Positions 1-11,018 of a stretch of DNA of 64,000 bases are shown one piece after another (the stretch's first letter is position 1; the number at the start of each line of letters is the position of its first letter). Position numbers and translations under genes: made by a program. The notes under the pieces were generated by a model, which saw only the letters and a list, made by a program, of their open reading frames with translations, had not been told where the DNA came from and did no database searches. Where the stretch lies: contig JANXLU010000097.1 of assembly GCA_025354985.1 (NCBI GenBank), positions 1-64,000 on the forward strand. The letters are read 5' to 3'. The stretch is from Chloroflexota bacterium. Lineage in GTDB: Bacteria; Chloroflexota; Anaerolineae; J036; Brachytrichaceae.

Positions 1-60
1 CTGCGCCGGTGGTATCCCACCAGCACGCGCCCGTGCCAGGCGTTCTTCTATCGGGTTCAT
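1..60 (-). CDS. possible 5' end of a gene running off the window edge
   Basis: An ATG at 58-60 on the minus strand opens a frame of 20 codons without a stop to the window edge. It reads MNPIEERLARARAGGIPPAQ. The Glu/Arg/Ala-rich start looks protein-like, but 20 codons are too few to name a family. No clear ribosome binding site is seen upstream. It could be chance. Confidence 0.3.
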   Translation of the reverse strand, partial: MNPIEERLARARAGGIPPAQ

Positions 61-130
61 CAGTGGTTCTATAGCGTTGGTGCTCACTGTGCTCTTGAGT
101 ATCCTACACAATCGTACGCTCTAAGTAGCG

Positions 131-440
131 CCCGCCATGGAGCGCGGGCAGCTCGCCCGCTCTTTGAGTGTCACTCGCTGTACGTTGCAGTGCACGAGCA
201 AACTATCAGTATGCCTTACTCAAAGATTTCGGCTGGCGCCGAAGTTGCGGGCAGGATGCCCGCGCTCCATAGCACGCGCATCTTGCCCGCTATGGAGCGC
301 GGGCGGCTCGCCCGCTCTTTGAGTATCACTCGCTGTACGTTGCGGTGCACGAGCAAACTATTAGTATGCGTTACTCAAAGATTTCGCCTGGCGCCGAAGT
401 TGCGGGCAGGATGCCCGCGCTCCATAGCACGCGCATCCTG
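131..440. repeat. two tandem copies of a 155-bp repeat
   Basis: Copy 1 spans 131-285 and copy 2 spans 286-440, with only a few substitutions between them. A third copy starts at 441 but diverges after a few bases. Each copy carries the inverted pair ATGGAGCGCGGGC (137-149) and GCCCGCGCTCCAT (258-270), so each unit can fold on itself. Short frames across it are products of the repeat and are not called as genes. GCGGGCAGGATGCCCGCGCTCC-like units are, from memory, scattered in Chloroflexota genomes. The stretch from 61 to 465 holds nothing else that I can support. Confidence 0.85.
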
Positions 441-465
441 CCCGGCGTATTCACCGGCACCGCGT

Positions 466-990
466 TTAGACCTGATATTTATCCTTCAACGACTGCACAT
501 GGTGAAGCTCGTGCCCCGCGATGATCCACGCCAGCGCGCGCACCGTCACATGGGCGTTGCTGGCCGTGCCACCACGGCCCCAGGCGTCATCTGGCAGGCC
601 GTTGAACAGCGCAATCGTTGCTGCGCGGAGGTGCGAGAACTCACTGACGATATCGACCAGCGTGCGCGCGTCAAATGCGCCACTGACCACATAAGGATCG
701 GGCTCCATACCCGGGAGCGCAACCGCGTCAGCACGGGCAAAAACCAGGGCGCGATAACTAAAGATGCGCTCGGTGTCCGCAAGATGACCTACCACTTGCT
801 TGATGCTCCACTCATCCGCCACCGGTCGGAACTGGGCGTGCGCCTCCGTAATTCCGGCGTAGAGTGCCTGGCATTCGCGATGCTGCCGCCGCAGCGTTTC
901 AACAATGTCGCCCTCCGGCGCCAGCTTGGTATAGGCGCCGTAATACGCAAGATATTCCCCCGCAGCGGGCATTAAGGATCGGCTGTTCAT
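466..990 (-). CDS. DinB-family putative metal-dependent protein
   Basis: 174 residues, cytosolic, with no signal peptide. The sequence fits the DinB/YfiT four-helix superfamily. These proteins bind a divalent metal through three histidines; many are thiol-dependent transferases and most are uncharacterised. The motif WSIKQVVGHLADTERIF (about residues 61-77) supplies the first His, and GHELHHVQSLKDKY near the C terminus supplies the other two. The start used is the ATG at 988-990; the ATG at codon 7 (970-972) is also possible and neither has a clear Shine-Dalgarno. The gene lies directly downstream of the enolase terminator, so it probably has its own promoter or depends on read-through. Substrate unknown. 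Confidence 0.75.
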   Translation of the reverse strand: MNSRSLMPAAGEYLAYYGAYTKLAPEGDIVETLRRQHRECQALYAGITEAHAQFRPVADEWSIKQVVGHLADTERIFSYRALVFARADAVALPGMEPDPYVVSGAFDARTLVDIVSEFSHLRAATIALFNGLPDDAWGRGGTASNAHVTVRALAWIIAGHELHHVQSLKDKYQV

Positions 991-992
991 TT

Positions 993-1041
993 AAAAAATT
1001 CGGGCCGGTGAACCTCTGCAGCGCAGCGGCTCACCAGCCCG
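993..1041 (-). terminator. intrinsic terminator after enolase
   Basis: On the minus strand, arms 1041-1028 and 1014-1001 form a 14-pair stem with two G-U wobbles and a 13-nt loop. A run of six T residues (998-993) follows at once. It sits 30 nt after the enolase stop and just before the DinB-like gene, so it is a good Rho-independent terminator. Confidence 0.8.
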
Positions 1042-1071
1042 TTACAGGTATTTCGGTCAATGCCGCCCGGT

Positions 1072-2455
<1,384 letters not shown>

Positions 2456-2542
2456 GATCACGGTGTCCGGGTTGATCTCAGGGTGCGCGGCCGGCAACAC
2501 CGAATTCGATCCAAGACCAACCATTCCAGCGTTATCTTTTAT

Positions 2543-4726
2543 ATGCGAATCGTGCGGTCCCTTGCCACCAGTGCGCTCGTCGGCACCCTGTTTGGATGCC
2601 TCTGGGTGTTTGTCCTCAACCCAGTACTCGCGGGATCGGTGGCGCAAGCCGGCCGGCCACGCGCAGTCGCGGCAAGCCACCCGATCGTAGTGACCTTAGC
2701 TCCGTCCCCTCCCTTCCCTCCCGTGTTTTCCCCACCAACGGTTAACGCAACTGTTGGCGATACGCTCGACTGGTCCGGCCTGGCAGGGTTTCACAACGTG
2801 TCATCAGGAAGCACGCAATTGTCACAGGTGGACGCCACGATATTCAGCCTTGTTCTGACCCAAACGGGAACGCTTACTTTTTATTGCGGTGTCCATCCGT
2901 CTACCATGATCAACACGGTGTTTGTAACAAGCGGAACAAGCGTAACAGACACGCCAACACCGACACCCACAGACACACCGACGCCAACCTCAACACCTTC
3001 AGCCACAGAAACGCCCACGCCTTCACCCACTGCAACTACCACACCGACGCCCACCTCAACACCTTCAGCTACAGAAACGCCCACGCCTTCACCCACTGCA
3101 ACCACCACACCGACGAGCTTAAACACGCCAACACCCACCCCAACCTCGACCCAAATAGCCGCCAACCTAATAAACATCAGCGCCAAAAAAGACAACAGCC
3201 TGTTCTCCGAAAGCGGCGCGCTTAGCAATGGCGCCGGCGATTCCATATTTATAGGCAAAACTGCGACAAACGCGCTACGGCGCGGGCTGATCGCATTTGA
3301 TCTGGTGGGCGTCATCCCTGCAGGGTCAACCATCGTCTCTGCCTCGCTTGAACTGCATGAAATCAAGGCAAGCGGCGGGCCGGATACCGTGGAACTTCAC
3401 ATGCTTACCGCGGACTGGGGCGCGGCCGGGTCAAATTCGGCTGCTGGGGCCGGCGCACCGGCACAGCTTGGTGACGCAACTTGGACCCATGCCTTCACAA
3501 ACACAACCTCCTGGGCCAATCCTGGTGGCGACTTTGTGCTGGCGGCCTCTGCGGCCATTTCGGTGGCGGCGGTGGATACCTACATCTGGGGCGCCACCAC
3601 CCAAATGGTGGCGGACGTGCAGGCATGGGTGGGCAATCCGGCGGCCAATTTTGGCTGGGAGATCATCGGCAGCGAAACCGCGACCGGCGTAGCCATGCGG
3701 TTCGCCAGCATGGACATTATTACCGGCACCCTGCGACCGGTATTGCACGTGGCCTTTCAGCCACCGCCAGACACGCCAACCGCCACACCAACGCCCAGTC
3801 AGTCCGCCACCGCCACCCCGACTAGCAACACACCCACGGATACCGTGACACCAACGCCCATTCAGTCCGCCACCGCCACCCCTACCAGCAACACACCCAC
3901 GGATACCGTGACACCAACGCCAAGCGCAACCGCTTCGCAAACACAAACGGCAACCGCATCACCCACACCAACCGCCAGTTCAACGTCCACCCAAACACCA
4001 ACGCCGGCGGCCTCCGCAACGAACGTTATAACACTGGTTCGCACAACGACCCCGCGCAAGGACGCCACCATGATTTCAGAGGACGCCACGCTTGGCAACG
4101 GCGCCGGCGATTCACTTTTTGTGGGCACGACCAGGGATTCCGAGTTCCGCCGCGGGCTGCTGACCTTTGGCATCGCCGGGCAGGTGCCGCCCGGCGCAAC
4201 CGTTGTCTCAGCTACGCTTGAGCTCCACCTAACCAGGCGCGCCAATGGATCGGCCACCGTATTGACGTTGCATCGCGTCACCGCGGACTGGGGATCCGCC
4301 GGATCAAACTCCACGGCACGCGGGGGAGGGGGAGGCGCACCGGCTCTTCCTGGCGATGCCACCTGGTCACACCGCTTTTATAGCACCACAACGTGGGTAA
4401 CGCCCGGCGGTGACTTTGTTGTCACACCCACCAGCCAATCGACGGTAACGGTTGAGGGCACCTATATTGTTGGCTCAACCAGCCTGATGATCTCGGATGT
4501 TCAAACCTGGGTCGACCACCCATCCACAAATTTCGGCTGGGAGCTGATTGGCGATGAGACCACCCGGCTAAACGCTATGCGATTTGCCAGCATGGATAAC
4601 CCGGACGCGTCATTGCGACCGGTGCTGCGTCTCGTGTTCCAGCTGCCCTCGGCAAGTTGCACGGCGAACACGGCCAATCAACAACCGTTGTGCTGGCGCT
4701 CCAGCCTGCCGATCGTGCGCCGCTAA
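2543..4726 (+). CDS. secreted cupredoxin and DNRLRE-like repeat protein
   Basis: 727 residues from the ATG at 2543, which begins a signal peptide (MRIVRSLATSALVGTLFG); the frame is open upstream through a hairpin, which argues against the longer start. About residues 45-130 form a cupredoxin-like fold. FHNV and YCGVHPSTM give the His, Cys, His and Met ligands of a type 1 copper site. Two Thr/Pro-rich linkers follow, built on in-frame DNA repeats. Each linker precedes a DNRLRE-like beta domain with RRGLIAFDL or RRGLLTFGI, NFGWE and MRFASMD. The C terminus SSLPIVRR resembles tails seen on secreted Chloroflexota proteins. Likely exported and perhaps surface bound; electron transfer through copper is inferred from the ligands only. 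Confidence 0.8.
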   Translation: MRIVRSLATSALVGTLFGCLWVFVLNPVLAGSVAQAGRPRAVAASHPIVVTLAPSPPFPPVFSPPTVNATVGDTLDWSGLAGFHNVSSGSTQLSQVDATIFSLVLTQTGTLTFYCGVHPSTMINTVFVTSGTSVTDTPTPTPTDTPTPTSTPSATETPTPSPTATTTPTPTSTPSATETPTPSPTATTTPTSLNTPTPTPTSTQIAANLINISAKKDNSLFSESGALSNGAGDSIFIGKTATNALRRGLIAFDLVGVIPAGSTIVSASLELHEIKASGGPDTVELHMLTADWGAAGSNSAAGAGAPAQLGDATWTHAFTNTTSWANPGGDFVLAASAAISVAAVDTYIWGATTQMVADVQAWVGNPAANFGWEIIGSETATGVAMRFASMDIITGTLRPVLHVAFQPPPDTPTATPTPSQSATATPTSNTPTDTVTPTPIQSATATPTSNTPTDTVTPTPSATASQTQTATASPTPTASSTSTQTPTPAASATNVITLVRTTTPRKDATMISEDATLGNGAGDSLFVGTTRDSEFRRGLLTFGIAGQVPPGATVVSATLELHLTRRANGSATVLTLHRVTADWGSAGSNSTARGGGGGAPALPGDATWSHRFYSTTTWVTPGGDFVVTPTSQSTVTVEGTYIVGSTSLMISDVQTWVDHPSTNFGWELIGDETTRLNAMRFASMDNPDASLRPVLRLVFQLPSASCTANTANQQPLCWRSSLPIVRR
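2975..3106 (+). repeat. 66-bp tandem repeats in the first Thr/Pro linker
   Basis: Two nearly identical 66-bp units (2975-3040 and 3041-3106), each 22 codons, encode TPTPTSTPSATETPTPSPTATT-type linker. Differences are single bases. The in-frame period means copy-number change would alter linker length without breaking the protein. Confidence 0.85.
3785..3920 (+). repeat. 63-bp tandem repeats in the second Thr/Pro linker
   Basis: Two 63-bp units (3785-3847 and 3848-3910) and the start of a third encode a 21-residue Thr/Pro/Ser unit. The phase is again codon-preserving, but the sequence differs from the first linker repeat. Confidence 0.85.
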
Positions 4727-4743
4727 TATCGCGGTCGGCTGGT

Positions 4744-7032
4744 CTACGGAATAACGGTGACGGTCCGCAGCGTCACCACGTTATCGGGCGTGCCACTTGG
4801 CAGGCGCACCTGCGTGTCAGCCCGGTAAAAACCCGTCTCGATGCGCAGCTCTCCACGATAGGCGGCGGGGGGCACAATCACAAATGTTGAGGTCAAGCTC
4901 TCGCCGGCAACCCATAGATCGGTTGGATACCCCGGGACGGGCGCGTGATCTGAGCCCACGACCGACCGACCGGCCCCATCCAGGCCGTGAACGAAAGCGG
5001 TGGCCTCGGGATTTCCAGAGTCCCGGGCAACAGCCCCATAGGTGATGGTGATCGGCTGACCGGCGTGAACCGTGCCTTCCGCGCCGATTCCGTCAAACAG
5101 GGCTTGGGAGATTCCAATGCCGCCAAACTGCGCAACCGTATCAGGAGCCCTTTGGACCTCCGCGCGCGCATAGTCTGGAATGCGAAAGCGACCGGTGATT
5201 GGAGAGATCGAACGACCGACCGAATCAGTCGTGGGCAGCGCCGGTGCGGCTGTAATGACGTAGTGCGGTTGGCCCTCCGCAACCGTGGTCGTGTTGATAG
5301 CCGGAAACAGCGCGACCGACACGCGACCTAACGCAGGCAGCGCTGGATCTTTGGCCTGCAATTCAACCAGAAAATCATCGGTGAACACGTCTCCCGCGTG
5401 CCAGTTTGAACTTGGAAAATTTCCACCTTGCCCAAATTGGTTAACTGTCCCCAGCACGCGGTTGTCCCGCCCGAGCACACTCACCCCAAACGCAAGATTG
5501 TCGCTGAACGTGCCGGTCACGCGCCAGCGTGTATGCACGTTCACAAACGGCAGGTCACGGTTGAGCACGATATCGTGAATTTGGTCAAATTTGCCGGCAA
5601 CTTCAAGCAACTCAAGCCGTCCACCGATGGTCAAAATGGCAGCGTCAGCCTGCGCCCGTGCGGTGGCAACCGACGGCACATATGCGCCTGGCAGTAACAC
5701 GGCCGGGACCCACACGCTCAGCACCAGCATTGCGCCCGCGATAACCGCTGGTGCAATGCGCGCGCCAACTCCGAGCCGCAACCATCCGAGTGCGATCAGA
5801 CACGCAATGGCCGGAAGCGCCGGTAGCAGGTAACGACCGGCGAGCAGATCGCGATCCTGATAGGCAAGCGCGCGATAGGTCGGCAACACCGCAATCGCAA
5901 CCAAGAAACCGAATAGGACCAGCGTGTTTGCAGTCATGTTGCCAATCGGGCTCGTGTTGTGCAGGGCACGGTGACGGTTCGCCCTGCTCCACATGCCAAG
6001 CGCCAACCCCACCCCAGCAATGCCACACATGAGCGCCAGGGCAACATACACTCCAAATGTCAGCTTTAGATTCCCCCAACCAAACGCGCCCCAGAAGGTT
6101 TCAAACGCGTTCCAAAACATACCGCCAATCCAGCCATCACGCGCCGCAGTAGTGAAGCCCGGTACTAAAATACCAAGGTCGCCGGCCAGCTTGTCCACAG
6201 GTGCTCGATCTGGCAGCAACACACCAAACCGCTGCACATTGGACACGAGCAACGGCGCGATCGTGGCACCGGCACACAGCGCGGTCACCGCCCCGCGGGC
6301 AACAAACGCGTGCAGCTTCCACCGTTGAATCACGGCAAGGATCGCCAGACACAGCCCTACAGCCAACGCCACCGAAAGCCCGGTCCGCTTGGCATCGATA
6401 CAAAGCCCGACCGCCACGCCAAGCGCCACAAAGGCCACCCAGCGCTTGTCTCCGCCGCACCGCAGCAGGCACCAAAGAGCCAGTGCGCTCATCAGGTTGA
6501 CCAGCACATCGTTATTGACGATGGCACCCATAAACAGCGCCTGTGGCTGCAGCGCCACAAGCGCAACGGCGAGCAATTGAAACGTCCCTATCGGCAATAC
6601 CCGCCGCGCAATCAAGGCGGTAAGCACGACCATAAGCGTGCTGCACAGCACGCTCGCCAGGCGCGCCAGATGAATACTCAACACGGTTCCGTGCCAGGGA
6701 AATCCCTCGGTCGGCTGGCGCAAAAATAGCCGAACGCCGTGCCGATTTGTGCCATCAAACGCGAAATAGTTCGGCATAGGCATCACATCGTCGTGGTTCC
6801 CCAGCAATCGTCCCGCCCCGGCAAAAGCGCTTGCCAACACATAATATGGGGGCGGCTGGTGCGATTGATCAAAATACGAGCCGGTTCGGTTGCCCGCCGA
6901 CGGCAGTTGCCCGTTGTCCAAAATTATCTGTATATTGGCAAAATGTCCGGTCTCGTCATAAGCCTCCCACGGCGGGGTCACGGCGCTTACCCACAGCGCG
7001 AGGATCACGTGAATAAGAATGAGCCACTTCAC
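4744..7032 (-). CDS. GT-C-like polytopic membrane protein
   Basis: 762 residues with about a dozen hydrophobic segments in the first 460, then a soluble beta-rich C-terminal domain of about 300 residues. The first loop holds PPWEAYDETGHFANIQIIL; an acidic pair in this position is the catalytic feature of GT-C enzymes such as the PMT/ArnT (GT39) and DUF2142-like families. These use lipid-linked sugars on the outer face of the membrane. The start is a GTG (7030-7032) overlapping the stop of the upstream gene as GTGA, so the two are translationally coupled. It converges on the cupredoxin gene with 17 bp between the stops. Likely role: adding sugar to a surface glycan or protein; acceptor unknown. 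Confidence 0.65.
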   Translation of the reverse strand: MKWLILIHVILALWVSAVTPPWEAYDETGHFANIQIILDNGQLPSAGNRTGSYFDQSHQPPPYYVLASAFAGAGRLLGNHDDVMPMPNYFAFDGTNRHGVRLFLRQPTEGFPWHGTVLSIHLARLASVLCSTLMVVLTALIARRVLPIGTFQLLAVALVALQPQALFMGAIVNNDVLVNLMSALALWCLLRCGGDKRWVAFVALGVAVGLCIDAKRTGLSVALAVGLCLAILAVIQRWKLHAFVARGAVTALCAGATIAPLLVSNVQRFGVLLPDRAPVDKLAGDLGILVPGFTTAARDGWIGGMFWNAFETFWGAFGWGNLKLTFGVYVALALMCGIAGVGLALGMWSRANRHRALHNTSPIGNMTANTLVLFGFLVAIAVLPTYRALAYQDRDLLAGRYLLPALPAIACLIALGWLRLGVGARIAPAVIAGAMLVLSVWVPAVLLPGAYVPSVATARAQADAAILTIGGRLELLEVAGKFDQIHDIVLNRDLPFVNVHTRWRVTGTFSDNLAFGVSVLGRDNRVLGTVNQFGQGGNFPSSNWHAGDVFTDDFLVELQAKDPALPALGRVSVALFPAINTTTVAEGQPHYVITAAPALPTTDSVGRSISPITGRFRIPDYARAEVQRAPDTVAQFGGIGISQALFDGIGAEGTVHAGQPITITYGAVARDSGNPEATAFVHGLDGAGRSVVGSDHAPVPGYPTDLWVAGESLTSTFVIVPPAAYRGELRIETGFYRADTQVRLPSGTPDNVVTLRTVTVIP

Positions 7033-9806
7033 GGAAGAACGAACTCCCCGGCTTCAATCAAGTCATCAGTCAGCGCACTGCCCTTGGCGGATGCAGGGAA
7101 TCGTGTTCCATCAACCGCGTTGTACGCACCCACAATCACCCGATACCGGCCGGCTGGTGCATCGGCTGCAAGAGTGATCCTGTGCTGAATTACAAAACCC
7201 TCTCCGGCTTGATACGTTTGCAGGCTCCTGGTGTTTTGTTCAGGCTGCAAGTCATCTTGTCCGGCAGGTTTTCCATCAGGACCAATAATGTGCATAAACA
7301 ATACGCCGTCAACAGTTGGTGGCGTATCCACACGCCAGCTGGAAACAAATTCCGTGCGCGCACCACGCTGAAATCGATCAGGCGGGTCATATCCAAGAAA
7401 AGTTAGCCCCCCGACCTGATCTGAGTTGGGGAACGCCGTGGTTCCTGCCGGACCCTTTCGCACAAAGTCATTTATCGTTACATGTCCGACGACAACTGCC
7501 GGTGTTCGCTCGCCCGGGCCAACCACCTGAATGCTCACGGAATAGGCGCCAGGGCGAAGCGTTTTTGGAGTTGCCACTTGCACCTGTTCGCGGACAAGCT
7601 CGCCCGGGTTCCAAGCAGTGGCGGGTGCCAGAGGGGAACCCGCTGTTTTTGTAACGCTCAACACGGGTATTCCAAACTGCGAAAGCAGGGAAACCCTAAT
7701 AGTGAAGCCGGATGGCACGTGAGCAACCGGCCTCCAAACAAGGTTCATCGGCACGCTCTCGCCCGGTCGTCGGCTCACCGGCGTCTCCACCGCGGCCAAC
7801 TCAAGCGCACCCAACCTTGCAATTGGTTTTACTGAATTGAATTTACCCACCCGGATGCAACACAGCACTTCGTCGGCACCAAGCTCGAGCGACAACGCAT
7901 CACGTTGCACGTCGGCAGCGGGCTCAACCAAGCGGATTCCAAGGACGTAGGGTTGCGATGCCAATCCAGCGGGCATTGCCAGCGGGATATCAACCCGACA
8001 AATGACCTCGCCCCGACAACGCGGATTGACGACTATTCCTTTGGTCGCGTCGGCAACAAACCAGGTCATCCACAGGTTATTGCCCGTGTCAGACAGCCGC
8101 GCGTCCACTGCCAGCGTGTGTGTACGCACGTCTTCCGGCAGTCGTAACCACAGCGACAAGGTGGTTATGGGTGTTTCGCCAAACGGACTGCCGGGAGTCA
8201 GGCGATATCCCTTCGCGAGCAGACCCGGTATCGCAATTGCGTCAGCCGGCAGCTTGTCCGCATCAACCCTTTCCAGCTGAAACAGATCAAGCTGAACCTG
8301 GGTGGTGCGGCCGCCAAAGTCAACCCGTTGTATCCTTGGGAAACGCGCCAAGGCACGTTGTATTTGTGGGTTTTGCTCTGATGCGTCGCCCCCGGTATTC
8401 GCATACCAAATGCGCCTGTATTTCGCTGCAAACTGATCCGTCCACCGTGCGTCATCATACAAACGGATTTGATCAAACGCATACACGAACTCAATGGGCA
8501 TGTCCCCCAACATGTCGTGCAGGATTGCCTCGGGCGTATTTATGTTCAGCATGAGCACATCCCCATTCGCCCAGTTACTTCGGATGTGGTTTGCAAAAGA
8601 GCGCCAGTCATCCTGCCACGGAGGGCCGTGAACATACGCCTGCGCCAGCCCAAATGATTGCAGCCCAAACACCAGCACAAATACTGTGGCGACAACCAAA
8701 CGGACAAGCCCCGTCGGTAAGCGTCCGGCGCGGGTCCCCAGCCAAACAATGCTATTGGCTATGGTCAGGTGTACTAAAGGCGTGAGAAATATGAGATATC
8801 TATAACTGGGCCGATTCGGGATGAGTGTGGGCACCAGGCTCCAAAACACCAAAGGCACCAGCAGACAGGCAAAAATCAGCCCGCGCTGTTCGGGAGCATG
8901 ATGACCGTGCGACATCGCCACAAGCCCGACCAAAACCAGGACGCCAAATCCAGTAAGTATGATGCCGTTGGACGGGTCCGTGGCGTTTGGACCAAATACC
9001 GTATTGTTGAGCACGTCCATCACCATTGGCAGGAGTGGCACCGGTGGTGTCGGGGTGCCAAGCTTCACGACCGGGAGCGCTGCATAAATCCTGCGCCCTG
9101 TGTCAGCAATGCGCGGACCAAACAGGATTCCCATGGCAACGAGCGAAATCACTAACAATGCAAATCCAACCTGTAGCTTACGGTTCGCAACCCGGGGTAA
9201 AAGCACCTTCCAAATAAAACTGCCCACTAAAACAAGGGCTTGCGCCAGGACCCAACTTGCGAACGAATAGTGCGTTGCCAGGGACGCCGCGGCCACCAAA
9301 AACCAGAGCAGAAGCGTCGGCCATGTAAACCGTTCAAGCATCCGGGCGGCAAGGTACAGCTGAATTATCGCAAGCGGCACCATAAGCGTATACATGCGCA
9401 GTTCCCATCCGTACCACTGATAGGATGCGCACAAACAGGCGAACAACGCGGCGAGTGGCGCACTTGCGCGCGAAAAGAACCTGCGGCTGGCAACCCACGT
9501 TACCGGCACCGCCAACATAGAAGCGAAGACCGAAAACAGCTTGAGTGCAAATGGGCTTTGCCCGGAAAACAACATCCAAGCCTTTAGCAGAAGAAAATAG
9601 ACCATGGGCAACACATCCGTTGTCGGAGTGTTTTGCCTAGCCACAAAGTTGCGCAGGATATCGGCCCAGCTGCCATAGATTCGGAGCAGCGTAAAGCTTT
9701 CGTCCAACCAAAAGCCCCGGTTGATCAAATCCGCGAGCCGTAAGCCAAACGTGATTGCGCACAGCAACACGGGCAACCATGGCCGTTGTATCTGCCTGCA
9801 AATCAT
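7029..9806 (-). CDS. large GT39-like membrane glycosyltransferase
   Basis: 925 residues. The N-terminal half is polytopic, with RGFWLDESFTLLRIY in the first periplasmic loop; the Asp-Glu pair is the expected catalytic site of GT39-type mannosyl/arabinosyl transferases. After the last membrane segment (about residue 390) there is a long soluble region. It ends in several beta-sandwich-like blocks with the pattern R-x-G-x-Y-x-V. Much longer than typical GT39 enzymes (about 550). First of a pair with the next gene, sharing a 4-base overlap. Another GT-C gene at 34857 has a similar design, suggesting a local paralogous family. Confidence 0.7.
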   Translation of the reverse strand: MICRQIQRPWLPVLLCAITFGLRLADLINRGFWLDESFTLLRIYGSWADILRNFVARQNTPTTDVLPMVYFLLLKAWMLFSGQSPFALKLFSVFASMLAVPVTWVASRRFFSRASAPLAALFACLCASYQWYGWELRMYTLMVPLAIIQLYLAARMLERFTWPTLLLWFLVAAASLATHYSFASWVLAQALVLVGSFIWKVLLPRVANRKLQVGFALLVISLVAMGILFGPRIADTGRRIYAALPVVKLGTPTPPVPLLPMVMDVLNNTVFGPNATDPSNGIILTGFGVLVLVGLVAMSHGHHAPEQRGLIFACLLVPLVFWSLVPTLIPNRPSYRYLIFLTPLVHLTIANSIVWLGTRAGRLPTGLVRLVVATVFVLVFGLQSFGLAQAYVHGPPWQDDWRSFANHIRSNWANGDVLMLNINTPEAILHDMLGDMPIEFVYAFDQIRLYDDARWTDQFAAKYRRIWYANTGGDASEQNPQIQRALARFPRIQRVDFGGRTTQVQLDLFQLERVDADKLPADAIAIPGLLAKGYRLTPGSPFGETPITTLSLWLRLPEDVRTHTLAVDARLSDTGNNLWMTWFVADATKGIVVNPRCRGEVICRVDIPLAMPAGLASQPYVLGIRLVEPAADVQRDALSLELGADEVLCCIRVGKFNSVKPIARLGALELAAVETPVSRRPGESVPMNLVWRPVAHVPSGFTIRVSLLSQFGIPVLSVTKTAGSPLAPATAWNPGELVREQVQVATPKTLRPGAYSVSIQVVGPGERTPAVVVGHVTINDFVRKGPAGTTAFPNSDQVGGLTFLGYDPPDRFQRGARTEFVSSWRVDTPPTVDGVLFMHIIGPDGKPAGQDDLQPEQNTRSLQTYQAGEGFVIQHRITLAADAPAGRYRVIVGAYNAVDGTRFPASAKGSALTDDLIEAGEFVLP

Positions 9807-9851
9807 GCGGGCATTCTCCCATTGCAGATTGGCCGGTGCCTCATGCGGCGC

Positions 9852-11015
9852 TTAACCATTTTTGTCCCGCGCCAGCCGCGCGTGCATCGGGCGCTCAACC
9901 AACTCATATAACAGAACGCTGGCAGCGACCGAAATGACAAAAATCAACGGCACCAGCGCCATTGGGTGAATAGGGAGCGCGTGAAGTGCCGCCCATAGCC
10001 ACTGGATGGGCTTGGTCAGGTGCACCAGATACAGCGCGTAGGATGCGCGCCCGAGGTATTCGATACGGTCAGACCCCAACCAGCGCCCGAACGCGGACGG
10101 CGTGCGCGCCAGACCAAAACCAAGCATCAACAACGCAGCGCAACACGCGCCGCCAAAGCGAAATACCGCACTCACCCACCAGATGTGCCCGAGAAAATAG
10201 CCATTTGAGATCACAAACAGAATCATCCCGATAACAGCCGCTGTTGGCGCCAGGATCACGGTCGCGCGGTCACGGCTGCTGCCGGGCTCACGGTTGCGCG
10301 AGAGTTTTACAAATACCACACCGCTTACGGCGCCCGCAATAAACTCCGGCAAGCGCACAAAGAGGCTGACCTGATAGATAAACTCCTCGGAAAAACCGGT
10401 AAACGAATAGCTTGCAGGCACGGCCACAATCAGCGCAAAGATTCCTGCGGACAGCCCCACCATTCCCGCGCCCTTTAGCAACACCAACCCCACCGATGGC
10501 GAATCCAGCACCCGGGCCAGGCGCGGGGCCACCACATAATAGAGTTCCTCGAGGGTAAGCGTCCACCCAATCGGGATGCCAAGCGGAAAGAGCGCGAGCG
10601 AAAACGCTTGCGCCAGGATCAAGAGCCCGCCCACAGTAAGAGGATTGAAATATGCGGTGCTTCCGGTCAACACCTCGGGAACAATTACCAACGCAACCAG
10701 CGCAAAAAAATATGCCGGATAGATGCGAATAAAGCGCTTGCGCCAATATTGCCAAAACGAGATTGAGCGCGCAACCCACTGGTCACGGTAGCGCGCGGTG
10801 ATTAGAAACCCCGACAGTGCAAAGAAGATCGATACGCCGGTCTGACCATTGCCGTTTAGCAGCGTGATCCAGGGCAGCGACGCGCCATCAAAGACGCGCA
10901 CCGTTTCAAAGTAATGAAAAAAGACGACCAGGCTCGCGGCAATAAATCGCAAACCAGTCAGGGGTGCAATGATGCCGTCGCGCGATGGCAAACTGCTGGC
11001 AGCGCTCGAGGACAT
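9852..11015 (-). CDS. acyltransferase 3 family membrane protein (OafA-like)
   Basis: 387 residues with about ten membrane spans. The N-terminal GLRFIAASLVVFFHYFET carries the conserved His of the AT3 family. NGQTGVSIFFALSGFLIT and RFIRIYPAYF are further family signatures. AT3 proteins O-acetylate surface polysaccharide or peptidoglycan using cytosolic acetyl-CoA. No fused SGNH domain is present. The gene begins 3 nt after the upstream 332-residue protein ends and lies 45 bp before the GT-C pair, so the four minus-strand genes from 12017 to 4744 probably form one surface-glycan operon. Confidence 0.88.
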   Translation of the reverse strand: MSSSAASSLPSRDGIIAPLTGLRFIAASLVVFFHYFETVRVFDGASLPWITLLNGNGQTGVSIFFALSGFLITARYRDQWVARSISFWQYWRKRFIRIYPAYFFALVALVIVPEVLTGSTAYFNPLTVGGLLILAQAFSLALFPLGIPIGWTLTLEELYYVVAPRLARVLDSPSVGLVLLKGAGMVGLSAGIFALIVAVPASYSFTGFSEEFIYQVSLFVRLPEFIAGAVSGVVFVKLSRNREPGSSRDRATVILAPTAAVIGMILFVISNGYFLGHIWWVSAVFRFGGACCAALLMLGFGLARTPSAFGRWLGSDRIEYLGRASYALYLVHLTKPIQWLWAALHALPIHPMALVPLIFVISVAASVLLYELVERPMHARLARDKNG

Positions 11016-11018
11016 GGT

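Noticed and set aside
190-975. A long plus-strand frame over the repeats and the DinB-like gene
   Set aside because: It follows the tandem repeat and then runs antisense to the DinB-like protein, which shows true family motifs.
2975-3106. A short CRISPR-like array
   Set aside because: The repeats are adjacent with no spacers and lie in frame in a Thr/Pro linker.
2881-3366. Minus-strand frame rich in Val and Gly opposite the Thr/Pro linker
   Set aside because: It is the mirror of the repeat DNA and shows no protein-family motif.
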